DNA of 64,000 bases from NCBI RefSeq assembly GCF_021347895.1, contig NC_067117.1, positions 15,533,858-15,597,857 of the forward strand, written 5' to 3'. The position numbers were made by a program, and so were the translations under genes. Source of the stretch: Acanthochromis polyacanthus (lineage: Eukaryota > Chordata > Actinopteri > Pomacentridae). This document shows, piece by piece, positions 12,595 through 37,590 of the stretch. Under the pieces are notes generated by a model, which saw nothing but the letters and a program-made list of their open reading frames with translations, searched no databases and had not been told where the DNA came from. The stretch's first letter is position 1, and each line of letters starts with the position of its first letter.

Positions 12595-12880
12595 CTCAGT
12601 CGAGACGCGCTGCGCTAAGCTGCTTCACCTCCCTCCTTCACGGAGCTCCTAATGCATTTGTTCCTCGGCGGTCTTGCAAATGGGATTTGATGGTGAGAGG
12701 AGAAGAGAAAACGACCGGATTGGAGACGAATGAGGCGGCCGCACATCGCAGCACTGCGGGCTGTGGACTGATGCTCCCCCTGCAGCAACAGCGGAGAGAC
12801 GCACCGCACCTCAGCGCAGCGGTCAGTCAGCGGAGCGGCAGCAGCATCACGGAGCCCCGACAGGCGATCATAACTCAATC
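12595..12880 (-). other. b4galnt1: probable b4galnt1 first (5'UTR) exon and GC-rich promoter
   Basis: A GC-rich, CpG-containing block stands out from AT-rich surroundings. On the minus strand it ends at a consensus donor (GACTGAG then GTGAGC) at 12595. It lies upstream of b4galnt1 and about 600 bp from os9, facing away from it. The upper boundary (transcription start) is approximate. Open frames through it on either strand look like by-products of GC richness and not proteins. Confidence 0.5.
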
Positions 12881-13486
12881 CAAGATCACCCTGATGTTAA
12901 AAACATCCGGCATCGCATTTTACTATGGATCCCAGTAACAGATCGTGCTTATAGGCAGCAATAACGTGTGCATTTGTGCGTAAATTGGTGCGTGTGTGGA
13001 CGTTTATTTGTGTCTGGTATCATGTGTGGGAATGTGAGAGCTAAATTGGATTCTCTCACTGGCTAATTTTTACTGCTATTCATTTTAGTGCTTGTGCTAA
13101 TTTGACACACACTGTATGCGTTTATAGTTTTTTTTGTGCCCAGTTTTCTCTTACCTCCAAGTAAGAAAATAAACCGCATGACTGTAATTTGGCCAAATTA
13201 GGTGGCGACACGCCTAGTCCATCAGGGCCAACGCTTCCCGGTGTGAGTTTATTTCATACCGAGACAAACACTGACAGATGCCATGTGCGCAGCTCAAAAT
13301 CACGATAACACCGCCCGTCCACTCTGCGCCGGTGAGTAAACAAGCAAACGCAGAACCGTTGACGGACGGCGGAATCAGCCAATGACAGTGCGGCGTATCT
13401 CGCGTTCACCAATCAGCTGCTACCATGTCAGGAGTTCTGTGTTTTGTTACTGTCAGGCAAATGGAGCGATGAGGAGAGAGTCAACG
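12881..13486. promoter_or_regulatory. divergent b4galnt1/os9 promoter region
   Basis: This spacer separates the start of minus-strand b4galnt1 from plus-strand os9. Near os9 it is CpG-rich and carries two CCAAT boxes, GCCAATGA at 13378-13385 and ACCAATCA at 13408-13415, within about 110 bp of the os9 ATG. No TATA box is evident at a suitable distance from os9. Head-to-head layout suggests a shared open-chromatin region. Confidence 0.55.
13409..13427 (+). promoter_or_regulatory. os9: candidate ER stress response element (ERSE)
   Basis: CCAAT at 13409-13413, nine intervening bases, then CCATG at 13423-13427. The ERSE consensus is CCAAT-N9-CCACG, bound by NF-Y and ATF6/XBP1; this site differs at one base with exact spacing. 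It sits about 60-80 bp upstream of the os9 start codon, and os9 is a known unfolded-protein-response target. Function is inferred. Confidence 0.45.
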
Positions 13487-26808
<13,322 letters not shown>

Positions 26809-28620
26809 GTTCATTCAGTACATGCAGCGCACCTGTCATGATGGTGAACTCCTGTGGAGGCCAGCAGGGAGGGGGGACTCTGAAGTGTAGTCTAGTTAAT
26901 GAAAAGGAGCCCACTTGATTCAATTATTGCTGTAAAACATGGCAGATAATATCAGCTAAGCCGTTTGCACATTCAGAAAACGTGTCTGTGTCTCTCGCCT
27001 AGGCAATACCATAGGTGTCCTCAGTAGGCGCCGTTTCTATGTTGCCTGATGAAACTGCAATGTGTCAGCTGTACTTGTGCAGTTGAATGAAGTTATGCAT
27101 TTCCCCTTTTTGATGGGATTCAGTTTTGATAGATGGCTAGAACAGCCGAGTGACATACAGCACGTACGTTTTTAGAAACTGTCAGCAGCACACTGTTTGT
27201 CCACAACGAAATTACTACTTGCATTTGTCTTCTATGCTGCCAATGACAGAGACGTCCGTACCGGCAAGTTACTCGGCAAAGGGATTTTGTGTACCTCAGC
27301 AGTCTGAATGAGTGTCTGCATAGGTGGTTCCACTTATTGTTTACTCAAAGTACAATTGTGTCTGAAAATGAAAAAGCAAAAAGACAAATACTCGAGGCTT
27401 CACGCTCCAAATCTCACTGGTCTTTGAAACTTTCTGACACGCTTTGTTTGGTGGACGAGTTAAAAGTAAACACAACTATAGATTACACAGGTGTTTGTAC
27501 ACATGCTGTGGCACTTTTTATTTTTAGAAAAGGTTCTGTAAATCCCAAATTTCTACCAAAAACAAAAAAAATACAAATGTTTTGGTCTTTGTTCTGGATT
27601 TCATGTACTGTTGAAGGAAATGAAAACACTTAAAGGAGTGTAGTATGATAGGTTTTTTCAGTGCGTACTCTGTTTTTGTTTTGACAAGAATTTAGCTATA
27701 TTTAATTTAGGAAAGGGAAAACAAAGAAAGCAACACTGTCAATCAGACTCAGTGTTCAAAATTAATGAAGTTTGTACTTAAAGGGCTGAACTTGTATAGT
27801 TTGTGAATAACTGCGGCTGCCTGGAACATGTACATAATTATTGTGTCAATATGTTTTTGAATTGATTTCTTGTATATTAGATTACGTGTGGATTGAGAAG
27901 TAAATGTGTTTAAAATTTCTGACTGGGCTATCTTTTATGTGAAACTTAATGGCATTTTGGGGCATACTCTTATTCATTCTCCCAGGCATTTTTTCCCCAC
28001 GCAGTCAGTGTCAAGAGGCTCAACATAAGATGGTGTATTTATTTAGTCATTAGCTGTATCTGAGTATCCAGAGGTAACCGAGGCTGTTGGTAACCTTCAT
28101 GGTTTAACAGACTTTGTTAAAGTTTCTGGTACAAGCCACAGCTCTGTCATCAGTTTAGATGAAAAAAAAATGAACAGTTTTAAAATCTTCAATTTCTCCT
28201 AAACATTTGCAAGGGTTCTGTAACAATGTTGTTTTTCTGCAAATATCATTTTGATCCTGACAGTTTTATTTAGAGACTGACGAGAAAAGATCAATTGAAT
28301 ACAGTATTTTTGTTTGTGTTCTTCATATATATCCATGAAGAACACTGTATTGACTTCACAGTTTTGACAAATGACCATCTTCGCTCCCTTGTAAATATAT
28401 GCCAACACTCTCTTGATTTGAAGCAATGCTTCTGGATTCAGCCACATACTGTTTCCATTTTAATGTTTAATTTGGATTTTATATTTGTATTGCCTCTGTA
28501 CTTGAATGCTGTGGCTTAGCAGAACAAGAGATGGTTTGTAAACATGCCCTGCAGGCGACTTTGTCGTTAGTGCTCTACAAGCAACACACAAAGCTGTAAA
28601 TTAAATAGCTTTATAGCAAA
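26809..28620 (+). other. os9: os9 3'UTR (putative)
   Basis: Non-coding sequence after the os9 stop (TGA 26806-26808). The first plausible poly(A) signal seen is the variant ATTAAA at 28600-28605, implying a UTR of about 1.8 kb; no AATAAA was noticed before it. Open frames here (for example 27289-27633) show no protein-like features. Confidence 0.4.
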
Positions 28621-29132
28621 CATTACCATTGTTTATTTAAGTCGCTGCCCTTACACTCACCGCAACTTTATCTGCTGTTCGGACTTACAGTCCTTGTGCA
28701 GGTATAAAAAAGCAATATAAACTAATACAGTATTCCCTGAATATGATGCCAGTCCCAACCCTCTCTTAAGCTCAATGTTTAGTTGGACTGAACTGCAGAA
28801 GAAAACAAAGGAGGTGTGACGGTTTGCATCCGGGAGCAAAAGTGCTTCACCCGGCTTCTCCACACTCCACATAGACAGAAGGGGAAGTGAAAATTGGTGT
28901 GACTACTGTGTGAAGCTAACAGCTGTGAATGTCATTTACCATTATTATGGCCTGCAAAAAGTGAACATATTTCAACAGACAAGCCACAGTATATGAGAGG
29001 GTGGGATAACTATCATTAATAGATCCTAATACAAGGCTAAGGTAAGTAAATACAGTAAATGTAGTCACTGTCAGATACACCTGGGAAACAAGATGCAAGC
29101 TAATACAACTGCTCTACTAGAAACTGTACTTT

Positions 29133-29190
29133 AGAATAGAAGAATAGAATGTGCTTTATTGTCATTATACAGTGTACAACGAGATTGAAG
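29133..29190. repeat. teleost retroposon tail fragment
   Basis: AGAATAGAATGTGCTTTATT followed by GTCATTATACAGTGTACAAC closely resembles a repeat end common in fish genomes. It is a short fragment with no body. Confidence 0.5.
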
Positions 29191-29639
29191 AACAACGAGA
29201 TTGGAGAAAAGCTTCTACATTTTCAGCTTTTCTTGACATCAGAGAGGTAATGATTCTACTTCTACTGCATGTGCATTACATGGGTGTCCTTAATAATTTG
29301 TCCACCAAATCAACATATATAAACATAGCTTAGATTCGCCATCTTTTTCATGGCTTGTGCCAGATTCCATGGGTGAAGCTAACAAAGTTTCAGTGGCACA
29401 AATGTTACAGTTACATTGAGAATCTCTCTGTCCACTAATTCATTTGATGTTTCTGCACAGCAATAATTATGGTGTAATGGATTAGAAGTTTAAATACACT
29501 AACCTGACTTTAAACAGCTTTAAAAAAAATGAAAATAATGTCATGGCTTTAGAGACTTTTGTGTACCTGTGGATGTTTTTAGAATCTACCTTCAAGTCAG
29601 TGCTTGTTTGATTGGCATCATTGGGCAATCAAAACAAAT

Positions 29640-30540
29640 CAGCCAAAACCTCATTTTAAAAAAAATTGTGACCCTTTACAAGTGTGGTTGATCCTTGGGA
29701 GCAATTTTCAAAGGCATGAAGGTCCCACGTTCAACTGTTCAAAGAGTTATATGCAAGAGTAAACACCATGGTACCACGCAGTCATCATACGTTTCAAAAA
29801 CAACGTGCAAAATACAGTAATTCATGTCCAAATTGCCATAATTGAAAAGGATGCTCTTTAAGAAAACAGCCATTGTAATGGAACCACCACAAAGACAGAC
29901 TACAGGCTACAGTTCACACTTGAACATGGATTCTGGGATCTTTTCAGAGAAATGTCCTCTGGTCTGATGAAACAAAAACTGAGCTACCTGGCCATTATGA
30001 CATTTGAAGGAAAAGTGGATCACAAGCCAAAGAACATCACGCCAGCTGTGATGCGTGGTGATGGCAGCATCATGTTTGGAGGTGTTTTGCTGCAAATGAG
30101 ACTGGGGCACTTCATAAAATGGGTGTAATTGTGGATGGAAATATTAAAGCAACATCTCAAGACATCATCAAGGAAGTTTAAGCTTGACCATTGGTGTGTG
30201 AGTGTGTGTGAGAATGGGTCCATTAAAAATACATTCAATGTTTTATGGAAGCTGGCTATGGCTTAAAAAGTGCTATATGTGCTAAAAACAAATGGACCAT
30301 TTACAGTAAGTGTGGGCCATCTGTTTGCTGCTGAGTCCTCAAAATGGACCAGACCCCGGACATGTTCTAAAGTTTTGGCAAAATGGCTGAAGGTGGAAGC
30401 CTTGACATCAATCTAATACAAACTTTGCAGGTAGAACTAAAAAGGCATGTCCTAGCAACACATTCAGTTCTGCAAGGAGTAATGGGCCAAAATTGCACCA
30501 ACCTATCATAAGAACATTTGAATCAGGATTTTAAAGGCAA
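29640..30540 (+). mobile_element. decayed Tc1-like transposase relic
   Basis: With frameshifts and stops, the + strand still shows WSDETK near 29956 (DDE first Asp block), a GGDGSIM-like segment near 30060 and earlier PRSTVQRVI-like helix-turn-helix sequence near 29735. The later DDE motifs are not recognisable. It is much older than the copy in os9 intron 5. Confidence 0.6.
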
Positions 30541-32077
30541 AGCGGTTGTGGCTCTTGGTGTCGCCACTGTGAATAATTATTGTGAATGTTTTTATTAAAT
30601 GCAAATTTGTACGTGGAAGTCCTTGTCCAAGGTTGGTATCTGCACTCGCTCTACATCCCACCTTCCTGCTTCTTCTTCCTGCAACCTGTCTACCTCTGTG
30701 ACTGATTGGATGCCCTGATAACAGGCTCCAATTCCATTGCAGCAATAATATCAGCACCTGCTTTAAGTGCGCAGCAAATCTATCATTCAGGGCGGCTGTG
30801 GCTTCTTGTGAGCAGCTCACCACTGTCTTTTTTTTCACCTGTTGGTAATTACCTGCTGTACCTGGTCTTGTGTCTGCTTGTTAGCAGTTAAATTGTGGTA
30901 CTTTTGGTCTGAGTGTTCTTGACACCTAATTTCTACAGTACAGCTTCTGTATTCATCTCACTGTGCCGACTTGCAGCTCAGTTGCATCACTTGCGTTTTC
31001 TTTTTTGTTTGTGGAAACTGTGACAGGCTTTAGATTTGCTAACCTTACTGTGTCATACACATATTTGTAGGAAAACTGTATTTTGGTTTGGTCAGATAAG
31101 CTCTGTACGGTTAAGTCAGAGTAAATCTTTTATTTGCTTTTCTAAAGAGCAGGTTGGAAGCTTTAAAAATAGCTTCATGTCTCTTTAATTGTACTGCTTT
31201 CTTTCTGGAGCAGCACTTATCAGGCTCATACGCTCTCCTGTTTTGCATGTTTGCTGTTTTTCCCCTTACTTGGCTACAAAGCTTTGAAATATAAGAGTTC
31301 TGTTCATTGGACGATGATAAGTTTGCCTCTGATTGTTATCATCTGGTGAGTAATTATAATCATCTTACCATTTGTGGTCTGTAGTCAAAAATAATGCAAA
31401 TAACTTATATTTATACTGCTGACCTAGTGGAAATGTGATACAAGAAACAAAAGAGGAAATATATCCTTCTCTCTGTCATTGTTCTGTCACTTTTCTAACT
31501 CTTAAAACTGTCATCCAAACTGACCTCAGACAGGGAATGTTTACTCAGCTAAAACATCAAGAAATAAACTGGCTTTAAATGTATTTGGCTAAGATGTTGG
31601 CTATGGAAACGCCTCACTTCAACTGTAGGTAAGAGGTATTTTCAATGAATGTATTCAGCATGGCCACTGACTATGCAGGACAAAAGCACCTTGTGAAGTA
31701 TTTCATTTAGTAAACTGTGTCCTTCAAGATGCTTCCAGGTGCCTTTACAGCCACCGTGACAGCCACTTATCCAGCCCAGATATACAATCATAATGATTTT
31801 CTTGTGTATTTTAGGTTTTACTGGTCTTTGCATTTTTGAGTAAATGGATTCCAAGATGTCAAACTAAGGCTTTGACAGGAATATCACATGGAGTGGTTAG
31901 AATGCAATCGTGTATGCCACTAATTCACATTAATTCTTATTAAATGTTTACCCTGATGCTTTGGAAAGCATAGTGCCTAAAAGACAAAGTCAGACTTTGT
32001 TAAAAGGGTGTGTGACTGCAGGCATGAGAAGGTTCACCCAACTGCTGTCATTCTTCTTTGTAGTAACAGGTTAAACA

Positions 32078-32640
32078 AGACAAGCACTCAGAGAGCGCAG
32101 TACTCTGCCAAGGCTGCTCAGTCATTGCATCGGTTCTGACAGATGAAATCTTAAATTCAAAAAATATTTTGTGGTGAACACAGGCATGTGATGCATGTGT
32201 ATGTTATGTATAGATAAGAAAAGCGTGACCTAAATATGTAGGGTGGCAGGAATTGATGGGACTCAAACACCTCTGGAATTTAATCATTTGTTCCTTATAT
32301 GAGTTACGACGGATAAGTCCCGATAAGTCTGCAACCATCGACTTGTAGTAATGATGTGATCGTCAGCAGGCAGCTGAAGTAGCTCACTTGTTGTCATAGT
32401 TACAGCGACACTGTGCTGTGATCTGGCAATACAGAAATCTGTAGCAAATCCATGGATCCAGACTATAAGCAGTATCACTGCCAAAATGTAATCACTTGGT
32501 CCTTGTGTCATTTCTGACCTTCCCAGAAATTGTCATCCCAATCTGTTTGTCTGTTTTTGAGTAATGTTGCTAACAGACAGACAAACGGACACAGACTGAC
32601 AAGTACGCTGACAGTCACATAATCCCGCCATGTTGTCTTC
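32078..32640 (+). repeat. dispersed repeat family A, copy 2
   Basis: Longest plus-orientation copy. It begins AAGCACTCAGAGAGCGCAGT and ends in the ACAGACAGACAAACGGACAC region before TAATCCCGCC. The middle includes GATCCATGGATTTGC and GTTGTCATAGTTACAG (in reverse in copy 3). No protein is encoded. Superfamily unknown. Confidence 0.65.
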
Positions 32641-33699
32641 AGTTTTTTCTGAGGGAAGAGATCCCCTGATATGAACTATGAAATCCACCGCTGACATCAG
32701 TGATTTTAAATGCTATTACCTAGATTTCAAATAAATTATGTTCACCGTCATCTATTGCAGTAACATAAAAGTTAACCAGCAGTAGAAACAAACCAAAAAA
32801 AGTATTTTTCTGTCTGAAAAGCTTACTAGCTGACTGTATGTTAAGCTAAAATGTTAAGCTCGCTAACTTGAACTGTTAGCTACTGTTGGCTAAATATCCT
32901 TGGTAACTGGTGATTAATATTATTTACATGTAGAAGAATTTAAATTTCAATGTTGATAAAGCTGTAATAAAGGTATAACCCTTGTCTGGGGCCCATAAGT
33001 TCCAAATTAATTGACAATAATCACTTTCTTAAAAATTTAAATATATTCTGCATGTATTGGCGAGCTAAGTGACAGTTAAAAGCCAGGGCATGTCAAAATT
33101 TTAAAATAATCTGATGTATAAATAACACGTTTTGTAATGATCAAAATTACTTGTGAGGTAAGTTAATTTTAGAAAAAGAATGCATAGATTTATAGCATCT
33201 TATTGAACTGAATATGTGTTCACTTAAGCATATTTCTTGTGTACATATTATATTCTTTAAAAATATATTTAAAGAAAATAGGCATTAACCTTTATTAGGG
33301 GGCATCTTAACCTGGTTTACCTTCATTTCACATTTTCTCCCTAAAAACGCGGCAAAGTAAGTTGATACAATATTACGTCTATGTGGTCCCACATTTTATT
33401 AACTAGAGAACATGTGATCCCTCAACACTGCATTTTCCTGGTCACATTTTGGTTTCCATTTTAGTTTAACAAATTATGCAACCTCATCTAAAAAACATGC
33501 GGATGCAAACCACAGTATATGAGGAAATGGCTGCACCGCCGCACCGGCTGCACTTTTCTTTGCGGCAGAAACTATGTTTGCGCTTTATTTTTTGCGTCAT
33601 TTTGACCGGATGTAACTGTTGGTGTGGACGGAAGGCAGCAGTTAGACAAGTTACATGTAGTCCCTGCAGGGTTGTGGACCACCGTTATACCGCTGTGTT

Positions 33700-34286
33700 A
33701 TTCTGCGCGATAAATTAACTAAGCTACGGAGCTTATTCCAGTCGGTTCGGTTCTCTCGGTCGGTCGTTAACGGTTCCGTTAGCTGTGTAGCCGCTTGAGG
33801 ACGTGTCGTTAACTTAACACTGAAGTTAGCACTGTCGATCAAATAACGGACTAGCCAGTTAGCTCGCACCCAGCTGCCCCGATACACAGGGCAGGGGTAA
33901 ATGATTAACTGGATATGACTGTAGCTGTAATTTGCCCTTTCTTCCGGTGGGATTATTCCGGTTGCATTTCGCTCTGTTTTCTCGTTGTTTTGCCACGATA
34001 AGTGTTGAGTTAGCAGCGCTGTAGGATGGCTAGCTGAGCTAAGTTACCGCTCCGAGAAAAGGCTTCGTCGTGGTCGAAGCTTTCGCTTTTCAGAGCTCAT
34101 GTTGATCCCAGTGAGGAAATAGCTGTTGGTTAATACAGCTGCTATGATTTCTGCGTTACCTCTGGTGAGTAAACCACACCTTCAACAGGGAGTGACATTT
34201 AACTGCTGTCACTTTGTCATTTCTTCACAGTCGCCAGCTCAGCAGCTGGACCTTCACTACAGCTGTGGACCCTTGCGGTAAAACTT
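33700..34286 (+). promoter_or_regulatory. c1galt1: c1galt1 promoter, 5'UTR exons and upstream ORF
   Basis: CpG-containing TATA-less sequence leads to a 5'UTR exon ending at 34164 (CTCTG then GTGAGT). The next exon starts at 34231 after TTCTTCACAG. An ATG at 34144 opens a 23-codon upstream ORF that runs across this splice and stops with TAA at 34279-34281, five bases before the main ATG at 34287. The transcription start is not pinned down. Confidence 0.5.
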
Positions 34287-37200
34287 ATGTCCATGCGGTG
34301 TTTCTCTCTCATATCCAGCTCCTGCCTTGTTGAAAGACTGCCAGTGAGGCACCAGGTTCAGCATGAAGGCCCTCGGATCCAGATTCTCCTTTTATGCGGG
34401 TTTGTGGTGGGAACCTTCACACTGTACTTGTTCCTGCGGCAGGTGTGGTTTGCTAAGACTCTGTCAGATCAGCAGGCCAGCAGCTATGCCAAACTTCATG
34501 ACCACCAGCAGCAGCTTGAGGCAGAGAAGAAGATATGGAAGAAAGAGAGGTCTGCTCTTTTCAACCTGAAGCACCCACACCATTTAGGTAAGTCATATAG
34601 AAGAAATGTCTCCAGAAATGTGTGCACATGTGAAAAGACATAATAATTACATAAATAGCATGAGCTTCGAAAGTATGTATTTGTTTTGTTTGAGGGAATT
34701 AACACCACCCTGCAGACTTCAGTAAATAATGCATCCACTTCCTTGTTTGATCCTTGCTTACACAGTACTGTGGTGGATCAGTGCTTTTTGTTTGTGTGAG
34801 CAATGGTCTGTTAACAATACAAATCCCCACCAACACTCACAGTGTAAAGAAAACCTAATTGTTAGATTGTGAAGTCTCTCAGTTATGTTGTTTGCCATAC
34901 CTTAAAAAACTATTTCCATTTTAAATGTACCTTGAAGGCGGGAAAAGTTATGCGAGTAATAGAATTTAGTACTCTAAATCCCAAAAATGGCACCAGACAT
35001 AACAACCAGCTGACTGCAAGTGTGAATTCAGACTGCCTGAATTTAACATAATCTATATAATTTACCTTTTTGTTTCTAGGATTAAGACCCAAGCATCACC
35101 AAAAGATAGGTCACCAACTACAGTAGACAATAGTCAGTGATACTGGCTGTAACTTTTTGGCCTCTTTCCATGTTTGCCTTTGTAGAGAATAACAACAGGC
35201 TTTATGCTGTTTTTAGACCTCAGTAGATTAGAAGACATAGTGTCAGTTAGTAGTTTCAAGGGCTTATCCAGTTACTATTTTGCGTTACATAATTGATGGG
35301 CTTCATTGAATTGATATGACTGATGCGATATCTGATTCCTTTCCATCACTTACTATACATACTGAGGAAACAACAGTCTTTTGCCTCTTCATCTTTTAAG
35401 ACATCCAGTTGTACCAAAATCATTTTTGAAATATTAACATTCTAGTGATCTCTCAACCTCAAGTTAAACAGTCTTTTACAGATATCTGCAGTGCTTGTAA
35501 AAGATGAAATCATCCACTTATTTTTCCAAGAAGGCAGGAACTGAGAACATATCACATATACACAAGAATAGCAATGAAATTCTATAAGAAAAAGTATCAT
35601 TACTTGCACACCACTACACTAATTAAAACAGTCGCAATTATGAGGTATATAAACGAGTAAATCTGAAGGGCCTTTCTGAGCAACAAGTGTGTCAAGGTTC
35701 AAACTCATGCTCACGATTTGAAGTGGATATTACAGTGTGAAATGAAGTTATTGTTCATATTCTCTCTGCCAGGTGAGGATAGCAGGGTGGCTGATGAATT
35801 GTACAGAAAGGTGCGTATTCTCTGCTGGGTGATGACTGGACCCAACAATCTGGAGAAGAAAGCTCGACATGTGAAGTACACATGGAGTCGCCACTGCAAT
35901 ATTGTGGTCTTCATGAGCTCCGTGGACGACCCCGACTTCCCCACAGTAGGACTGGGTACAAAGGAGGGTCGTGATCAGCTGTACTGGAAAACCATTCGGG
36001 CCTTCCATTACGCTTATGAGCATCATGCTGACGAGGCAGACTGGTTCCTCAAGGCAGATGACGACACCTATGTAATTGTGGACAACCTGCGATGGATTCT
36101 TGCGAACCACACGCCCGATGAGCCGATTTACTTTGGGCGAAGATTCAAGCCCTACACCAAGCAGGGCTACATGAGCGGCGGTGCGGGCTATGTACTGAGC
36201 AGAGAGGCTTTGCGAAGATTTGTAGAAGGTTTTAAAAGCAAAGTGTGCACTCACACTACCTCTGTGGAGGACTTGGCAATGGGGCAATGCATGGAGAAAG
36301 TTGGGGTGCTGGCAGGAGACTCCAGAGACACTGAGCACAGGGAGACATTTCACCCCTTTGTCCCTGAGCAGCACCTCACTGCCAAGTTCCCAAAGAGCTT
36401 CTGGTATTGGAGCTACTGCTACTACCCCATCTCAGAGGCAAGTACAGCAAACACTGCACTGTGTGTACTCATCACCTAGTACTGATGTCATCCTCTGCAT
36501 TGTTCTTCTAGTTATTGTTAAAGTTTCAACATGCTGTGTCGTCTTTGTTTGTTCATCAGTGGCAGTTGCATGTTTGTTGTCCAACTGGTAAATCCACATA
36601 CCATGGAGAAGTTAGAGTAAAGACTCCTCTGCCAGACTGATGCATTTTAACATTCCTTAACAATACTTACTCTGCCGAGGAACACGGTGCAGTTATGTGC
36701 CGATCGGCATGTGTTTGTCTGTGAATCTGTCCATGTGTAACATTACTCATAAACGGACGAACAGATTTGTATGAAATTTTCAGGGAAGGTCAAAAATGGC
36801 ACAAAGACCACCTCATTAGATTTTGGCAGTGATGCAGCTTATAGTCTGGATCCACGTATTTGTTCAGGATTTCCCATTGCAGGATATAGCAGCTGGCATG
36901 GCGTCACCGTAACTATGACAACAAGTGAACGCTGTGTCTGTTACCTGCATCAGTTCCCTTGACCCGCTACATACGCAGTTCGGTATCTGTACATAACGTA
37001 TGCATGCACAACACCTGCCTGCTCACGCAAGGTGATTTTTTTTTATTGATTTAGTTAGTTTGTGGGTCGATCTATATTAAAATGCCAGAGTCTATGTTGG
37101 CCTGATTTCTAAATACACAAATTGAGAAATGAACAGTCTTGACGGAGCACTGCGCTCTCTAAGTGCTTTTCTTGTTTTCTTAATGTGTCACATGTGCAGT

Positions 37201-37590
37201 CACACAGTCCAGATTTAATTTCTACCACCCATTTCTGTTGAAGTCTGTTTCAGAAAATGGAATTCCTGAATGTCTTATTCTGCTTTTTAGGGTCCACACT
37301 GCTGCTCGGATGTGTCGGTGTCTTTCCATTATGTAGATGCTTCAGGCATGTATTTATTGGAATACTACACCTATCACCTGCGTGCCTTCGGCTACAAATA
37401 CCGTTACCAGCCCCCCCTCCCACCAGCCTACAGCATTGAGCAGTCAAGACCCCGAGATTCTGCAGAAGGAAAGAAACTACAGGCTCCTCAGGAGAACGAG
37501 CAAGGAGAGGTGGAAAGGGCTGACAGGAAGCTGGATGCAGATCCCCCTCCTGCAGCTGGTAAAGACCCTCCTGCTGCTGACAAACAGTAG
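34287..37590 (+). CDS. c1galt1: core 1 beta-1,3-galactosyltransferase family (T-synthase, C1GALT1-type)
   Basis: Golgi type II enzyme adding Gal to GalNAc-Ser/Thr to form core 1 (T antigen) O-glycans. Exons: 34287-34587, 35773-36437, 37291-37590 (1266 nt, 421 aa, phases consistent). Cytoplasmic residues 1-32, TM around 33-52 ([20 protein letters not shown]), then a charged stem. Catalytic domain from about residue 105: [24 protein letters not shown], the DXD motif in [48 protein letters not shown] and CCSD...SFHYVD. The second intron uses a GC donor (GAG then GCAAGT at 36438), required for the reading frame. The protein is about 60 aa longer than human C1GALT1 because of a Pro/Glu/Lys-rich tail after YRYQP. 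Which teleost paralogue (a or b) is not decided; the COSMC chaperone is excluded by the intact DXD. Confidence 0.9.
36655..37176 (-). repeat. dispersed repeat family A, copy 3 (inverted)
   Basis: Same family as 32078-32640 in the opposite orientation, inside c1galt1 intron 2 (36438-37290). Shared stretches include AGTCTGGATCCA, GTAACTATGACAACAAGTGA and, at the far end, AGCACT.AGAGAGCGCAGTG when inverted. Confidence 0.65.

Larger units (their letters stand above)
28621..33690. other. intergenic spacer os9 to c1galt1
   Basis: No gene is supported in these 5 kb. It holds a retroposon-tail fragment (29133-29190), a decayed Tc1 relic (29640-30540) and copy 2 of dispersed repeat family A (32078-32640). 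The remainder is AT-rich. Confidence 0.6.

Noticed and set aside
12525..12938. 137-codon plus-strand open frame
   Set aside because: It lies antisense over the GC-rich b4galnt1 first exon, has no recognisable motif, and is explained by low stop frequency in GC-rich sequence.
13382..13486. In-frame upstream ATGs extending os9 by up to 35 residues
   Set aside because: They would bury the signal peptide and overlap the CCAAT/ERSE promoter sites; MAAS matches the family start.
27289..27633. 114-codon open frame after os9
   Set aside because: It lies in the os9 3'UTR with no splice signals, homology or codon bias suggesting coding.
35748..36374. 208-codon minus-strand open frame
   Set aside because: It is the mirror of the c1galt1 catalytic exon; the plus strand has the DXD and family motifs.
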